From: Trueperella pyogenes
Lineage (GTDB): Bacteria > Actinomycetota > Actinomycetes > Actinomycetales > Actinomycetaceae
Direction of reading: 5' to 3'
DNA: 64,000 nucleotides
NCBI RefSeq assembly: GCF_900460345.1
Contig: NZ_UHHW01000002.1
Coordinates: 124,001-188,000, forward strand
The translations under genes and the position numbers were made by a program. This document shows positions 1 to 7,290 of the stretch, piece after piece (the stretch's first letter is position 1; each line of letters begins with the position of its first letter). The notes under the pieces are model-generated. The model saw only the letters and a list, made by a program, of their open reading frames with translations, did no database searches and was not told where the DNA came from.

Positions 1-429
1 GGTGGGCAGACCATACTGTTTGCCATCCTTCGAGTACATAGCCACGCCGGTTTCATCCAACCCGTCCATGAAGGGTTCCCCAGTGAGATCCAGAGCGTGG
101 CCATTATCCATGATCTCGTTACGCGTGGCAGTTGACATGTGGAAAACGTCTGGGGTCTGTCCACCAGCTATCCGTTGCATCAGGGTAGATACATAGTCAT
201 TGGCCGCACCCTGAGCGACCGATAGGTCAATCGTAATGTTAGGGTTAGCAGCTTCGAAGGCGTCAATAAATGGGCGAATTTTGGTTTCGGTGATCCATGA
301 GAAGTAACTGAGGGTCACGGTCTCACTAGAACTACCTTCAGTGCCGCGTGCTCCTTCACTACATCCAACGAGCGTCATGATTGCAGCCGATGCTGCTGCC
401 ATCGCAGCTAGGTACTTCTTTAGCGACAT
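1..429 (-). CDS. ABC sugar-binding lipoprotein, N-terminal part
   Basis: This is the first 143 codons of an extracellular solute-binding protein; the gene runs off the left edge. It starts at the ATG ending at 429, with an AAGGAG-type ribosome site a few bases upstream. The protein has a lysine-led hydrophobic signal peptide ending in the lipobox LVGC, so it should be a lipid-anchored periplasm-equivalent receptor. After a Ser/Glu-rich linker it reads VTLSYFSWITETKIRPFIDAF and then a QTPDVFHM-like stretch, typical of carbohydrate ABC receptors (family 1). A LacI regulator and a GH31 glycosidase lie next to it, which suggests oligosaccharide uptake. The permeases, if present, lie outside the window. 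The substrate cannot be told. Confidence 0.85.
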   Translation of the reverse strand, partial: MSLKKYLAAMAAASAAIMTLVGCSEGARGTEGSSSETVTLSYFSWITETKIRPFIDAFEAANPNITIDLSVAQGAANDYVSTLMQRIAGGQTPDVFHMSTATRNEIMDNGHALDLTGEPFMDGLDETGVAMYSKDGKQYGLPT

Positions 430-477
430 AAATATCTTCTCCTTTGAAGATTCGAGGGTGCACCCCCGCCTTAGGTG

Positions 478-527
478 GTGAATCGTATTACTAACAAAAA
501 CTAATACTGAATTTTGTTCATTGTCAA
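478..527 (-). promoter_or_regulatory. Promoter and operator of the binding-protein gene
   Basis: Reading leftward, a perfect -35 TTGACA (522-527) is followed about 15-17 bases on by TATTAG/TTAGTT. Overlapping the -10 is an inverted repeat, GTATTA (485-490) and TAATAC (502-507). The adjoining 11-mer GTGAATCGTAT (478-488) recurs before the GH31 gene at 2104-2114, so the two transcription units may share the nearby LacI repressor. The motifs are seen; the regulator assignment is inferred. Confidence 0.5.
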
Positions 528-965
528 GCGTCTGGCGTGTCTCACGCATGCAGGACACATAAGAGACTTGGTGACTTAATGAGCTTGGGTGCGAAACATA
601 CTGTACTCGTCGATAAAAGTGGACATAGTGTTCTTTCTTAGAATGAATATCCTGAGTGTGTAGGTGCACGTCTGCGACGAATACATGTCGTGGTGGCAGA
701 CACTCCCTTTATTAGATTCGCCAAGAAAGCGGAAGTGATCCCAGATTCTTTCTGCTGGCCGCCGGATAGTCCATGGGAAGACAATTAATAGAGGCGGAAT
801 TCCTCAAGGGTAATCAGCGTGAAGCTATCAACGGTCGATGCTGAGTGTGTTGGCCACATCAAAGTTGTCAGCCATAAGACATACAAGCGATTCAACGATG
901 CTGTAGAGCGGAGCACAATGGCTCATAAGGGCTGCCCACTGCTAAGCCTTGCGGTATGTGACTGC
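528..965. other. Non-coding gap between binding-protein and LacI genes
   Basis: About 440 bases. I see no ORF with a ribosome site or a family resemblance and no strong terminator. It holds the upstream part of the binding-protein promoter region and the 3' flank of the LacI gene. Confidence 0.4.
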
Positions 966-2030
966 TTATTCGGCATCAGATTCATACGAGGCGCTAGAAG
1001 ATGTTGGGTCATCGCGTTTTAGCGATGACCGGATAACTAATTCCCTAGGCTGTACTAGGGTGGTGGAAACCGGCAGCGTGCCTTTATTCACTCGACGTAA
1101 TAGCTGTTCTACTACTACATTTGCTAGATGTTCTAAAGCAGGTGCGATATTTGCTAACGGCGGTTCAAATTGTGTCGCCACCATATCTGTGCAATAGCCA
1201 ATCACCGATACTTCCTGTCCAACCTTGAGGCCGCTTGTTCGAAGCACGGTCAGCAGATCCGACACCATTTCAGGGGCTCGCACAATAAACGCCGTCATTT
1301 GCTCGTGTGCCTGTGCAATCCAGGGCGAAAGCTCGCGTGACAAGCTCTCGAAGCGAGTATTGGTAAGTTGCACTGGATGGTAATCCAGTCCATACTCTTT
1401 GGCGGCGGTTTCCATTCCCTCGTAGAAGTCGCTTATAAAGCGAAATTCGGCAAGGCGCTGACCGCCCTCTCCCACTCCGATCACTACCTGGTGGTTGGGG
1501 GCTGCGGCCTCCACAGCTAGGCGGCCCGCGTCGTAAGTGTTGATGTCTACGCTATCAACTGTAGCTATCCCGTCGGTACGTCCCATCAGTATGACGGGGA
1601 TCGAAAGTTCTGCAGCCAACGCCACACGGGGATCTTTGCGCTTTATGTCCATAAGAATTAAGCCATCGCAGATGCCATGGTGAGCCAATCGTTGTATGTC
1701 TTCAACTTGCCCAGATTGGGTGGACAAGACAACGTCATAGTCATTACGTCGAGCAGTCCGAACAATCGCGTCAATATAGGGGAGTGCATCGGCTGCCACG
1801 GTGCTTTCATCCAGTTGAACAATCAGGCCGAGAACGCTCGTCTTTTGCCCCTTCAGCGCGCGTGCACCTAAGTGGGGCTGATAGTTGAGCTCAGCGATGG
1901 CGCGCTCCACTTTGCGTACCGTTTTTGCGGAAATATTCCCTTTTCCATTGAGGACGTAGGAAACCGTAGTTTGTGATACGCCTGCCAGGTTAGCGACATC
2001 TTTGCTAGTAGGGGTTCGCGTCGCTGCCAT
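966..2030 (-). CDS. LacI-family transcriptional regulator
   Basis: A 354-residue sugar-responsive repressor. Residues about 8-60 form the LacI helix-turn-helix and hinge (TSKDVANLAGVSQTTVSYVLNG and then YQPHLGARAL). The rest is a periplasmic-binding-protein-like effector domain (VLGLIVQ, ILMDIKRKDPR, VIGYCTDMVATQFEPPLANI). The last 15-20 residues, rich in Ser, Asp and Glu, go beyond the usual family end. It is transcribed away from the GH31 gene and towards the binding-protein gene, and probably controls both, since GTGAATCGTAT occurs in front of each. The effector is unknown. The coding region contains a perfect 9-bp hairpin near its 3' end (1007-1030). Confidence 0.9.
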   Translation of the reverse strand: MAATRTPTSKDVANLAGVSQTTVSYVLNGKGNISAKTVRKVERAIAELNYQPHLGARALKGQKTSVLGLIVQLDESTVAADALPYIDAIVRTARRNDYDVVLSTQSGQVEDIQRLAHHGICDGLILMDIKRKDPRVALAAELSIPVILMGRTDGIATVDSVDINTYDAGRLAVEAAAPNHQVVIGVGEGGQRLAEFRFISDFYEGMETAAKEYGLDYHPVQLTNTRFESLSRELSPWIAQAHEQMTAFIVRAPEMVSDLLTVLRTSGLKVGQEVSVIGYCTDMVATQFEPPLANIAPALEHLANVVVEQLLRRVNKGTLPVSTTLVQPRELVIRSSLKRDDPTSSSASYESDAE

Positions 2031-2103
2031 AGTTCGTTTCCCGTTTCTTTCCTTATCGTTATGTTGTGCCTACACCTAGGCAAATGTGTCGAAGATCGTT
2101 ATA

Positions 2104-2114
2104 GTGAATCGTAT
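2104..2114 (+). promoter_or_regulatory. Candidate LacI operator before GH31 gene
   Basis: GTGAATCGTAT is identical to the 11-mer at 478-488 in front of the binding-protein gene. It lies in the divergent LacI/GH31 intergenic region about 30 bases before the GH31 start. The operator role is inferred from the repetition alone. Confidence 0.4.
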
Positions 2115-2145
2115 AAGTTATTTTGCACGTAAGCTGAGGATTGTC

Positions 2146-3708
2146 ATGGTCACTATCACTCCTCTCGATGGAGAGTTCTGGTGGGGAGGAACCATTGATA
2201 TCGGTACCCTCGCCCCCTTAGGCGGATCTTCCTTTACCTGCGATCTATCGCGCGCCACTATTCTACCTTCTGGTGCACCGTGTTCCTCTAGTCAGAGCGC
2301 TCCGATTCTGGTATCCACTCGCGGACGGACTTTAACCAGCGAAAGCCCTTTCACCTATCAATTCACAAAAACGGCTATTAGGGTTACTGGTGAAGCGCAG
2401 TTAGACCACCCAGGACAGGGATTGGCAGAAGCTTTTCATCATGCCATGCTCACCCATTTCCCACCCACTGGCTCCCACCCGGCGTTCGAGTTGTTGACAG
2501 CACCGCAATATAACACCTGGATTGAGATGCCTTATCTCCCTACTGAAGACAGTGTTCTCAGATATGTGGATGCAATCTTGGCCGCTGATCTGCCGCCGGG
2601 CACGCTAATGATTGACGATAATTGGGCTCCCGATTACGGCGATTGGGTCTTCGATGCTCGTCGCTTTCCTCACCCTCAACAGATGTTGACTGACTTACAC
2701 GCGCGTGGATTCTATGTGATGCTGTGGCTAGTTCCGTTTGTGAGTCCCGATTCAGCGAGTTTTCGCGCCTTGGAAAAGGACGGCTTACTGTTACGAAACG
2801 GTGACGGAACCACCGCAATTCGGTCTTGGTGGAACGGTTACTCTGCAATTTTGGATATAACACATCCGCAGGCGCGCGAGTGGTTAAGTCAGCGCCTAGA
2901 TGCACTGATTGAGTTGGGAGTAGATGGTTTTAAATACGATGCTGGAGACGTGAGCTTTTACCGGCCAGATGACCTGAGTTTTGGAATGTGTTCACCGGTG
3001 GAGCACATGCAAGCATGGGCAGAATATGGGCAGCGCACACCGTTCAATGAGTACCGATCTTGTTGGAAGCTGGGTGGACGTGGTCTGGGACAACGCTTGC
3101 GAGATAAACCTCCGCAATGGGGATCCGAAGGCATTGAATCGTTAATCCCAGAAGTGCTGGGACAGGCAATGATCGGTCACTACTACACTTGCCCGGACAT
3201 GATCGGTGGCGGTGAGCTTAATACGTGCAGCGTGCAGACCACGGTCGATCAAGAGTTTGTGGTGCGCTATGCGCAGATTGCTGCATTAATGCCGATGATG
3301 CAATTTTCGATGAATCCAGCACGCATTCTGGACACAAAACATTTGCAGATGGTGCATGATGCTTTAAAACTACGCGCTGAGATGATGCCATTGATACTGC
3401 GTTTAGCGCGTACGGCCTCCGATAAAGGCATACCTATTGTGCGTCCGTTGGCATTCCACTGCAGTGACCCGCATGCGGCAGCTATAAATGATCAATTCTT
3501 CCTGGGGGAGAACGTTGTGATAGCACCGCAGGTGGAGCAGGGAGCTTCTTCGCGCCGGGTTTTCTTGCCTTCGGGAAACTGGGTTAGCGACCGCGGTGAA
3601 ATTGTGAGAGTTGCCGGCTGCTACAGAAATGGCTTAGCAGATGGTGGAGAGTGGTTTGAGGTCGATACGCCGTTGGAACGGTTGGCGTACTTCACTCGGA
3701 ATTTATGA
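2146..3708 (+). CDS. Glycoside hydrolase family 31
   Basis: A GH31 retaining alpha-glycosidase, 520 residues from the ATG at 2146. That start is preferred because GAGGA lies just upstream; an in-frame ATG at 2086 lacks a ribosome site. The central barrel shows MIDDNW, YGDWVFD, GFYVMLWLVPFVSPDS and DGFKYDAGD, whose Asp (about D265) is the expected nucleophile. There is no signal peptide, so it should act in the cytoplasm on imported oligosaccharides. The KYDAGD motif resembles the MYORG/alpha-galactosidase-like branch more than classic alpha-glucosidases, but specificity cannot be assigned. It is divergent from the LacI gene and probably co-regulated with the binding-protein gene. Confidence 0.85.
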   Translation: MVTITPLDGEFWWGGTIDIGTLAPLGGSSFTCDLSRATILPSGAPCSSSQSAPILVSTRGRTLTSESPFTYQFTKTAIRVTGEAQLDHPGQGLAEAFHHAMLTHFPPTGSHPAFELLTAPQYNTWIEMPYLPTEDSVLRYVDAILAADLPPGTLMIDDNWAPDYGDWVFDARRFPHPQQMLTDLHARGFYVMLWLVPFVSPDSASFRALEKDGLLLRNGDGTTAIRSWWNGYSAILDITHPQAREWLSQRLDALIELGVDGFKYDAGDVSFYRPDDLSFGMCSPVEHMQAWAEYGQRTPFNEYRSCWKLGGRGLGQRLRDKPPQWGSEGIESLIPEVLGQAMIGHYYTCPDMIGGGELNTCSVQTTVDQEFVVRYAQIAALMPMMQFSMNPARILDTKHLQMVHDALKLRAEMMPLILRLARTASDKGIPIVRPLAFHCSDPHAAAINDQFFLGENVVIAPQVEQGASSRRVFLPSGNWVSDRGEIVRVAGCYRNGLADGGEWFEVDTPLERLAYFTRNL

Positions 3709-3846
3709 TCGAGTGGAGTTATGGGGTAGGTGCCTATTTAGGCTTAATCCAGGTGCTACTAGAATGACGAGTTTGGTTGTTGTCTTAATATGACGGCTCC
3801 AATAAGGGACTGCTGTAGGTTTGGTTGACAGTTTTCCTTCTGGTTT

Positions 3847-4707
3847 TCAGGCCGCGAGGGACGTGGCTGGTTCCATGATTGTTTCGTATTCGATGGGTGT
3901 CAATTTACCCAGCGCTCGCTGGTGTCGCTTGCGGTGGTAGGTGCGCTCGATCCAGTCAGTGATCGCGGCCGATAGCTCGCTACGGGTGGCCCAGAACCTG
4001 CGGTCCAGAGCATTCTTTTGCACCAGAGCGAAGAAGGATTCCATCGCTGCGTTATCCCCACACGCCCCGACCCGGCCCATCGAGCCCTTCGCACCGTAGG
4101 CTTTCAATGCGGTACGGAACTTGCGCGAGGCGAATTGAGAGCCTCGATGCGAATGGACGATCACCCCACGCGGGAAACCGCGCTTGCTCATCGCATCCTC
4201 AAGGGCCTCCACCGCCAGGCGCGATTTCATCCGCGAACTGATCGCATAGCCAACGATCTTGCGCGAGTACAGGTCTTTAATCGCACACAGGTACAGTTTC
4301 CCTTCCCCGGTCCAATGCTCAGTAATATCTATCACCCACGCAATATTCGCACGATCAGCGTGGAAGTGGCGTTGGAGCAGGTCATCATGAACCGGAGCAC
4401 CTGTTTTCGTCCCACGCGGCTTTCGCCTGGCAATCACTGAGAACACCTGAGCAAGGGAGCATAACCGCCACACCCGACGCTCGCAGATCTGCACGCCTTG
4501 GCCGCCTAGCTCATCGGCAATGAACCGATACCCAAACTCCGGATCCTTAGCATGGATCAGACGAATCTTTGCCGTGAGCTGCGCTTCCTGGGCTTGTCTG
4601 TCCGAGACCGGCTTAGCGTGCCATTTGTAGAACGCTTGGCGGGAAAATCCCAGTACCCGAGCCGCGACCGTCAAGGTTGCCTTTCCCTTGGCGATTAAGC
4701 TTTCCAC
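3847..4707 (-). CDS. IS3-family transposase, OrfB
   Basis: The catalytic half of the transposase. It shows the HTH_21-like start (GFSRQAFYKWHAKP) and an rve integrase core with WVIDITEHWTGEGKLYLCAIKDLYSRKIVGYAI (Asp), VIVHSHRGSQF (the usual HSDRGSQY, here with His for Asp) and NAAMESFFALVQKN (Glu). In intact relatives OrfB is made as an OrfAB fusion by -1 frameshifting; an AAAAG slip site lies at about 4721-4725. The second catalytic Asp appears to be replaced in HSHRGS, which together with the broken orfA argues against activity. Confidence 0.85.
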   Translation of the reverse strand: MESLIAKGKATLTVAARVLGFSRQAFYKWHAKPVSDRQAQEAQLTAKIRLIHAKDPEFGYRFIADELGGQGVQICERRVWRLCSLAQVFSVIARRKPRGTKTGAPVHDDLLQRHFHADRANIAWVIDITEHWTGEGKLYLCAIKDLYSRKIVGYAISSRMKSRLAVEALEDAMSKRGFPRGVIVHSHRGSQFASRKFRTALKAYGAKGSMGRVGACGDNAAMESFFALVQKNALDRRFWATRSELSAAITDWIERTYHRKRHQRALGKLTPIEYETIMEPATSLAA

Positions 4708-5003
4708 GGTCGGGAAGATCCTTTTGGGCCGATCGCCTCCTGCGAAAGATACGCAGCTGCTGCACGTAATACCTCGTTTTCCATTTCCAGTTCACGGATC
4801 CGCTTGAACGCCACGCTCATTCTTTGGCAACAGCCAGATCACCCGACGGGCTCATCCCATGAGTCTCAAGACGCGAATCCGTGATCCACTTTTGCAACGA
4901 GGAACGCGAGATCCCCAGATCCACACACCTGCCGGCGAGAGATCCCCGACTCCACCAACGCCACCGCGTCAGCCGTGAACTGCTCGCTATACAACTTCGG
5001 CAT
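4695..5003 (-). pseudogene. IS3-family OrfA, frameshifted
   Basis: Reading left from the ATG at 5003 gives MPKLYSEQFTADAVALVESG and then RRQVC, the usual OrfA helix-turn-helix start, after which the frame stops early. A shift into the next frame restores DLGISRSSLQKWITDSRLET and continues to VAKE, followed by TGA. A second shift restores MSVAFKRIRELEMENEVLR, the leucine-zipper end. Two frameshifts are therefore needed to rebuild the protein. Without OrfA the element should not transpose by itself. Confidence 0.75.
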
Positions 5004-5127
5004 GATCAATATCCTTCCCTGCCCCACACCCGTGAAGCAACCCTGATGTCAACCAAACCCTCAGCAGCCCCAAATGGGTAGTTCCCAAGTGGCAACTACC
5101 CCACTCTTAGCGCGCCCGTGCCGCGTG

Positions 5128-5133
5128 TAATAT
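5128..5133 (+). promoter_or_regulatory. -10 box of PaiB-like gene, leaderless type
   Basis: TAATAT ends seven bases before the ATG at 5141 and no ribosome site is visible, so transcription probably starts at or next to the start codon. Confidence 0.5.
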
Positions 5134-5140
5134 AGCAAGT

Positions 5141-6196
5141 ATGTACGTTGCTCAACAGCATGCTATGGATAAGACAGCCGCGATTGAGTTTGCCAGCGGC
5201 GTCGGCATGGGCCAACTCGTGTCCGTCGGTTCGGCAGGTTTGAACGCCACGTTCCTTCCCTTCAACATCGAGACCCGAGGGGAGCGATTGTTCGCGCAAT
5301 TCCACCTCAATCGGGTTAACCCGCAGTGGAAGGATAGCGGTGAGGCGATGCTCATCGTCCAAGGCCCGAGCGCGCATATTTCCGGCCTCGACTTCCCGGC
5401 CGAGCGTCCCGGCCAGAAGCTTCCCACTGTCCCGACCCTCAATTACATCACGGTTCACCTTAAAGGCTCGCTCTCTATCCACGACGACGAAGCGTGGAAA
5501 CAGGCGCACCTTGCCAAGCTCGTCGAGCATTTTGAGAGCGAGTGGAGGATAGGCAAGCACACATCCTACGAGCTTGTCCGTGCGGCCTTCGTCGCGATGG
5601 TTGGTCTTGAACTTGAGATCACGGAAGTGATTGGTAAGGCCAAGCTCGGCCAGAACCTGTCCTCCGAGGCGATTGTTTACACGGCGAACCATTTGCGCAC
5701 TCGAGACACGTCGGCTTGTCCCGTCGCCGATCTTATGGAGGCCATCGCGATTCCGTGGGCCAAGAGCCGGGAGACGCGCGTGGCGGAGGCGCGCATGCTC
5801 CCTCTCGCGTTTGCGCACAGGGAAGACTCGCGCCGATACACAGTTGATTACGACTGGTTGTGGACCAACCCACCGCACAACGACGGCAGCCCTGCGGTTT
5901 TGCGTCTGACCCTCACCGATGGGCCGACGACGTCCGCCCGCACAGCTGCCGAAGCCTGGCTCGCCACACTAACCGAGTTTGGTGAGGGGCAGCGTGGAAG
6001 CGGAGGTTGGGCAGTCGACGTCGTGAAGATGGCCGACAAGGCTACGTGTCCGGGTGCACACGGGGACGTGGTTCTTGACCTTATTTCCGGTGGCGAGGAT
6101 GTCGCCGACGGTATCGACGCCGCGGCGACTGAGGCATACGAACAGATTATCGCAGGTAGCGATCTTGGCGTGACATGGGAGCAGCTGCCGCGCTAA
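5141..6196 (+). CDS. PaiB-like FMN-binding protein with extra C-terminal domain
   Basis: Residues 1 to about 200 follow the PaiB/FMN-binding split-barrel pattern: MYV at the start, then LVSVGSAGLNATFLPFNIE, LFAQFHLNRVNPQW, AMLIVQGPSAHISG, and VPTLNYITVHLKGSL. PaiB is usually about 200 residues. Here another 150 residues follow (from about YTVDYDWLWTNPPHN) that I do not recognise. Members of the family are described as negative regulators of protease or sporulation genes, or as heme- or flavin-binding proteins; the role here is unknown. The gene lies right of the IS and ends before the pilus promoter, with no operon partner. Confidence 0.7.
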   Translation: MYVAQQHAMDKTAAIEFASGVGMGQLVSVGSAGLNATFLPFNIETRGERLFAQFHLNRVNPQWKDSGEAMLIVQGPSAHISGLDFPAERPGQKLPTVPTLNYITVHLKGSLSIHDDEAWKQAHLAKLVEHFESEWRIGKHTSYELVRAAFVAMVGLELEITEVIGKAKLGQNLSSEAIVYTANHLRTRDTSACPVADLMEAIAIPWAKSRETRVAEARMLPLAFAHREDSRRYTVDYDWLWTNPPHNDGSPAVLRLTLTDGPTTSARTAAEAWLATLTEFGEGQRGSGGWAVDVVKMADKATCPGAHGDVVLDLISGGEDVADGIDAAATEAYEQIIAGSDLGVTWEQLPR

Positions 6197-6249
6197 CCCA
6201 GCTGTACCCCTTCTTTTCCCAAATGGTAGGCAGCGTCATAGTTTTCGGC

Positions 6250-6277
6250 TAGACATGCGGGGGGGGGTGGATATCCT
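6250..6277 (+). promoter_or_regulatory. Pilus-island promoter with G9 tract in spacer
   Basis: TAGACA (6250-6255) and TATCCT (6272-6277) are a plausible -35/-10 pair with a 16-base spacer. The spacer contains an uninterrupted run of nine G (6259-6267). Homopolymer runs between -35 and -10 are a classic cause of promoter phase variation by slipped-strand change of spacer length. Ten G would give the optimal 17. This is the only promoter I see before the pilus genes. The tract is seen; switching is inferred. Confidence 0.55.
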
Positions 6278-6308
6278 AAGCGAAGTTCGTCTGTTTTAGG
6301 CATTTTCG

Positions 6309-6335
6309 GGCTCACGCGTGAAGTGAGCCTTTCTT
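6309..6335 (+). promoter_or_regulatory. Leader hairpin before truncated adhesin gene
   Basis: GGCTCAC (6309-6315) and GTGAGCC (6323-6329) form a stem followed by TTTCTT. It could be a weak terminator for the upstream gene, but it lies inside the leader of the pilus transcript, and a matching GCTCAC/GTGAGC stem lies at the same place before the next paralogue (7246-7266). An attenuator or leader element is therefore also possible. Confidence 0.45.
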
Positions 6336-6352
6336 GCTGAGAGGTGCACACA

Positions 6353-7081
6353 ATGGCAAGCTCAAAAGCCGCGACTTTTCGCTGGCTGTCCACAATCGCT
6401 TTGATGGCGTTGTGCCTGGCGCTGGTGGTCGGTATGTTGCCGCGAATCCAGACTGCGCACGCGGCCCCCGAAGTGACGACCCCCAAAGTAGCGGCAGCCG
6501 GCGGAAACGAGGCGTCCTCGTCCGACGGTCGGATCAAAGTGAGCGTCACAGCAAACCCCACCGAAGTACCGGCTGGCGGCGGAGAGGTGACGTACACCTA
6601 TACAGTGACGAACACGAGGGATAAAGCATCGTATGTGGATCGCTTTTGGCAGGGTGAATTAGCGCAGGCTATGTTTTTCTCTTCCACTAGATCCAACGTG
6701 TGTGACAAAATCGTGTGGAACGGTGGATACAAAAGGACACCGTGGGGTGAGTACTATCTTCCGTTGGGTGCTACCACCCCTGGGACTTGTACGACGACGG
6801 TCACCCATGATGTGACGAATACCTTCGATGTTGTTGTTGAGGATTATTACTACAACAAATCAGAAGCGACAGCAAATGCGTCTGTGTCGGTGCAGTATTC
6901 GGAAGGCTCTGCAGATCTGCAATGCGATAGCCTGTGGTTCTCTTCGGGATCGGTTGATCAGACCGAGAATCAATTTGGCCTCATTGGTACTATTGCGGTC
7001 GACAAGGCAAGCCGTGTGGTTAGCACTAGACTAGATTTTAGTTCTGTGGAAGTTATGGATGTATCGGATGCATTTGTTTGA
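6353..7081 (+). CDS. Truncated paralogue of the pilus tip protein
   Basis: It starts at ATG 6353, eight bases after GAGAGG; the in-frame GTG at 6344 is a poorer choice. The 242-residue product has a signal peptide (hydrophobic core ALCLALVVGML, cleavage near AHA) and a DUF11-like beta domain with KVSVTANPTEVPAGGGEVTY and GTCTTTVTHDVTNTF. Its whole length aligns by eye with the first 230 or so residues of the large tip protein that follows (shared SNVCD/SNVCN, CDxLWFSSGS, LGTI/IGTI). It stops before the propeller, repeat and anchor regions, so the product would be secreted and unanchored. It is either a decoy, a decaying duplicate or a recombination donor. Confidence 0.7.
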   Translation: MASSKAATFRWLSTIALMALCLALVVGMLPRIQTAHAAPEVTTPKVAAAGGNEASSSDGRIKVSVTANPTEVPAGGGEVTYTYTVTNTRDKASYVDRFWQGELAQAMFFSSTRSNVCDKIVWNGGYKRTPWGEYYLPLGATTPGTCTTTVTHDVTNTFDVVVEDYYYNKSEATANASVSVQYSEGSADLQCDSLWFSSGSVDQTENQFGLIGTIAVDKASRVVSTRLDFSSVEVMDVSDAFV

Positions 7082-7205
7082 GGCTGATTTCTATGCCTGG
7101 CGTGCTGGCCCAGTTGCACCCGAGCTGTTCCGTCATCATCGTGGCAAGTTCTTTGTTACGGCGGAAGCAATCGAATCTTCGGGTGAACAGCTTTTTGGTT
7201 TTTAG
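7068..7205 (+). pseudogene. Fragment of a Panacea/SocA (DUF4065) antitoxin-like protein
   Basis: A 45-codon reading frame overlapping the end of the truncated adhesin gene in another frame. It contains FYAWRAGPVAPELFRHHRG, which strongly resembles the AWxxGPVxPE core of the Panacea/SocA domain found next to toxins and in prophages. Both ends of that domain are missing. The adhesin sequence breaks off exactly where this piece begins, so this is a recombination joint. Confidence 0.6.
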
Positions 7206-7245
7206 CTGCCCTTAGTTTTAGGAATTTGAAAGTAATTGGTAGATA

Positions 7246-7266
7246 GCTCACCACTACGCTGTGAGC
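7246..7266 (+). promoter_or_regulatory. Leader hairpin before the pilus tip gene
   Basis: GCTCAC (7246-7251) pairs with GTGAGC (7261-7266), followed by GAATCCTTTT and the ribosome site GAGGGG. It matches the hairpin at 6309-6329 before the truncated paralogue, and GTTTTAGG precedes both, so the leader was duplicated together with the gene. Confidence 0.45.
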
Positions 7267-7290
7267 GAATCCTTTTGAGGGGTCTGTGTG

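Larger units (their letters stand above)
3806..5071 (-). mobile_element. IS3-family insertion sequence, probably inactive
   Basis: The element is 1,266 bp, a normal size for IS3. Its ends are imperfect inverted repeats of 25 bases matching at 22 positions: 3806-3830 on the left and 5047-5071 on the right, both carrying GGTTTGGTTGACA. Inside are orfB (transposase with DDE domain) and a frameshifted orfA. I could not find a convincing 3-4 base target duplication. It sits between the GH31 gene and the PaiB-like gene, so it has not interrupted a recognisable gene. Confidence 0.85.

Noticed and set aside
3801..5080. Target-site duplication of the IS3 element
   Set aside because: The flanks (AATAA on the left, AAATG on the right) do not give a convincing identical 3-5 base direct repeat.
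6309..6335. A simple terminator for the PaiB-like gene
   Set aside because: It lies downstream of the pilus promoter and is repeated before the next paralogue, so a leader element is at least as likely; kept as regulatory with modest confidence.
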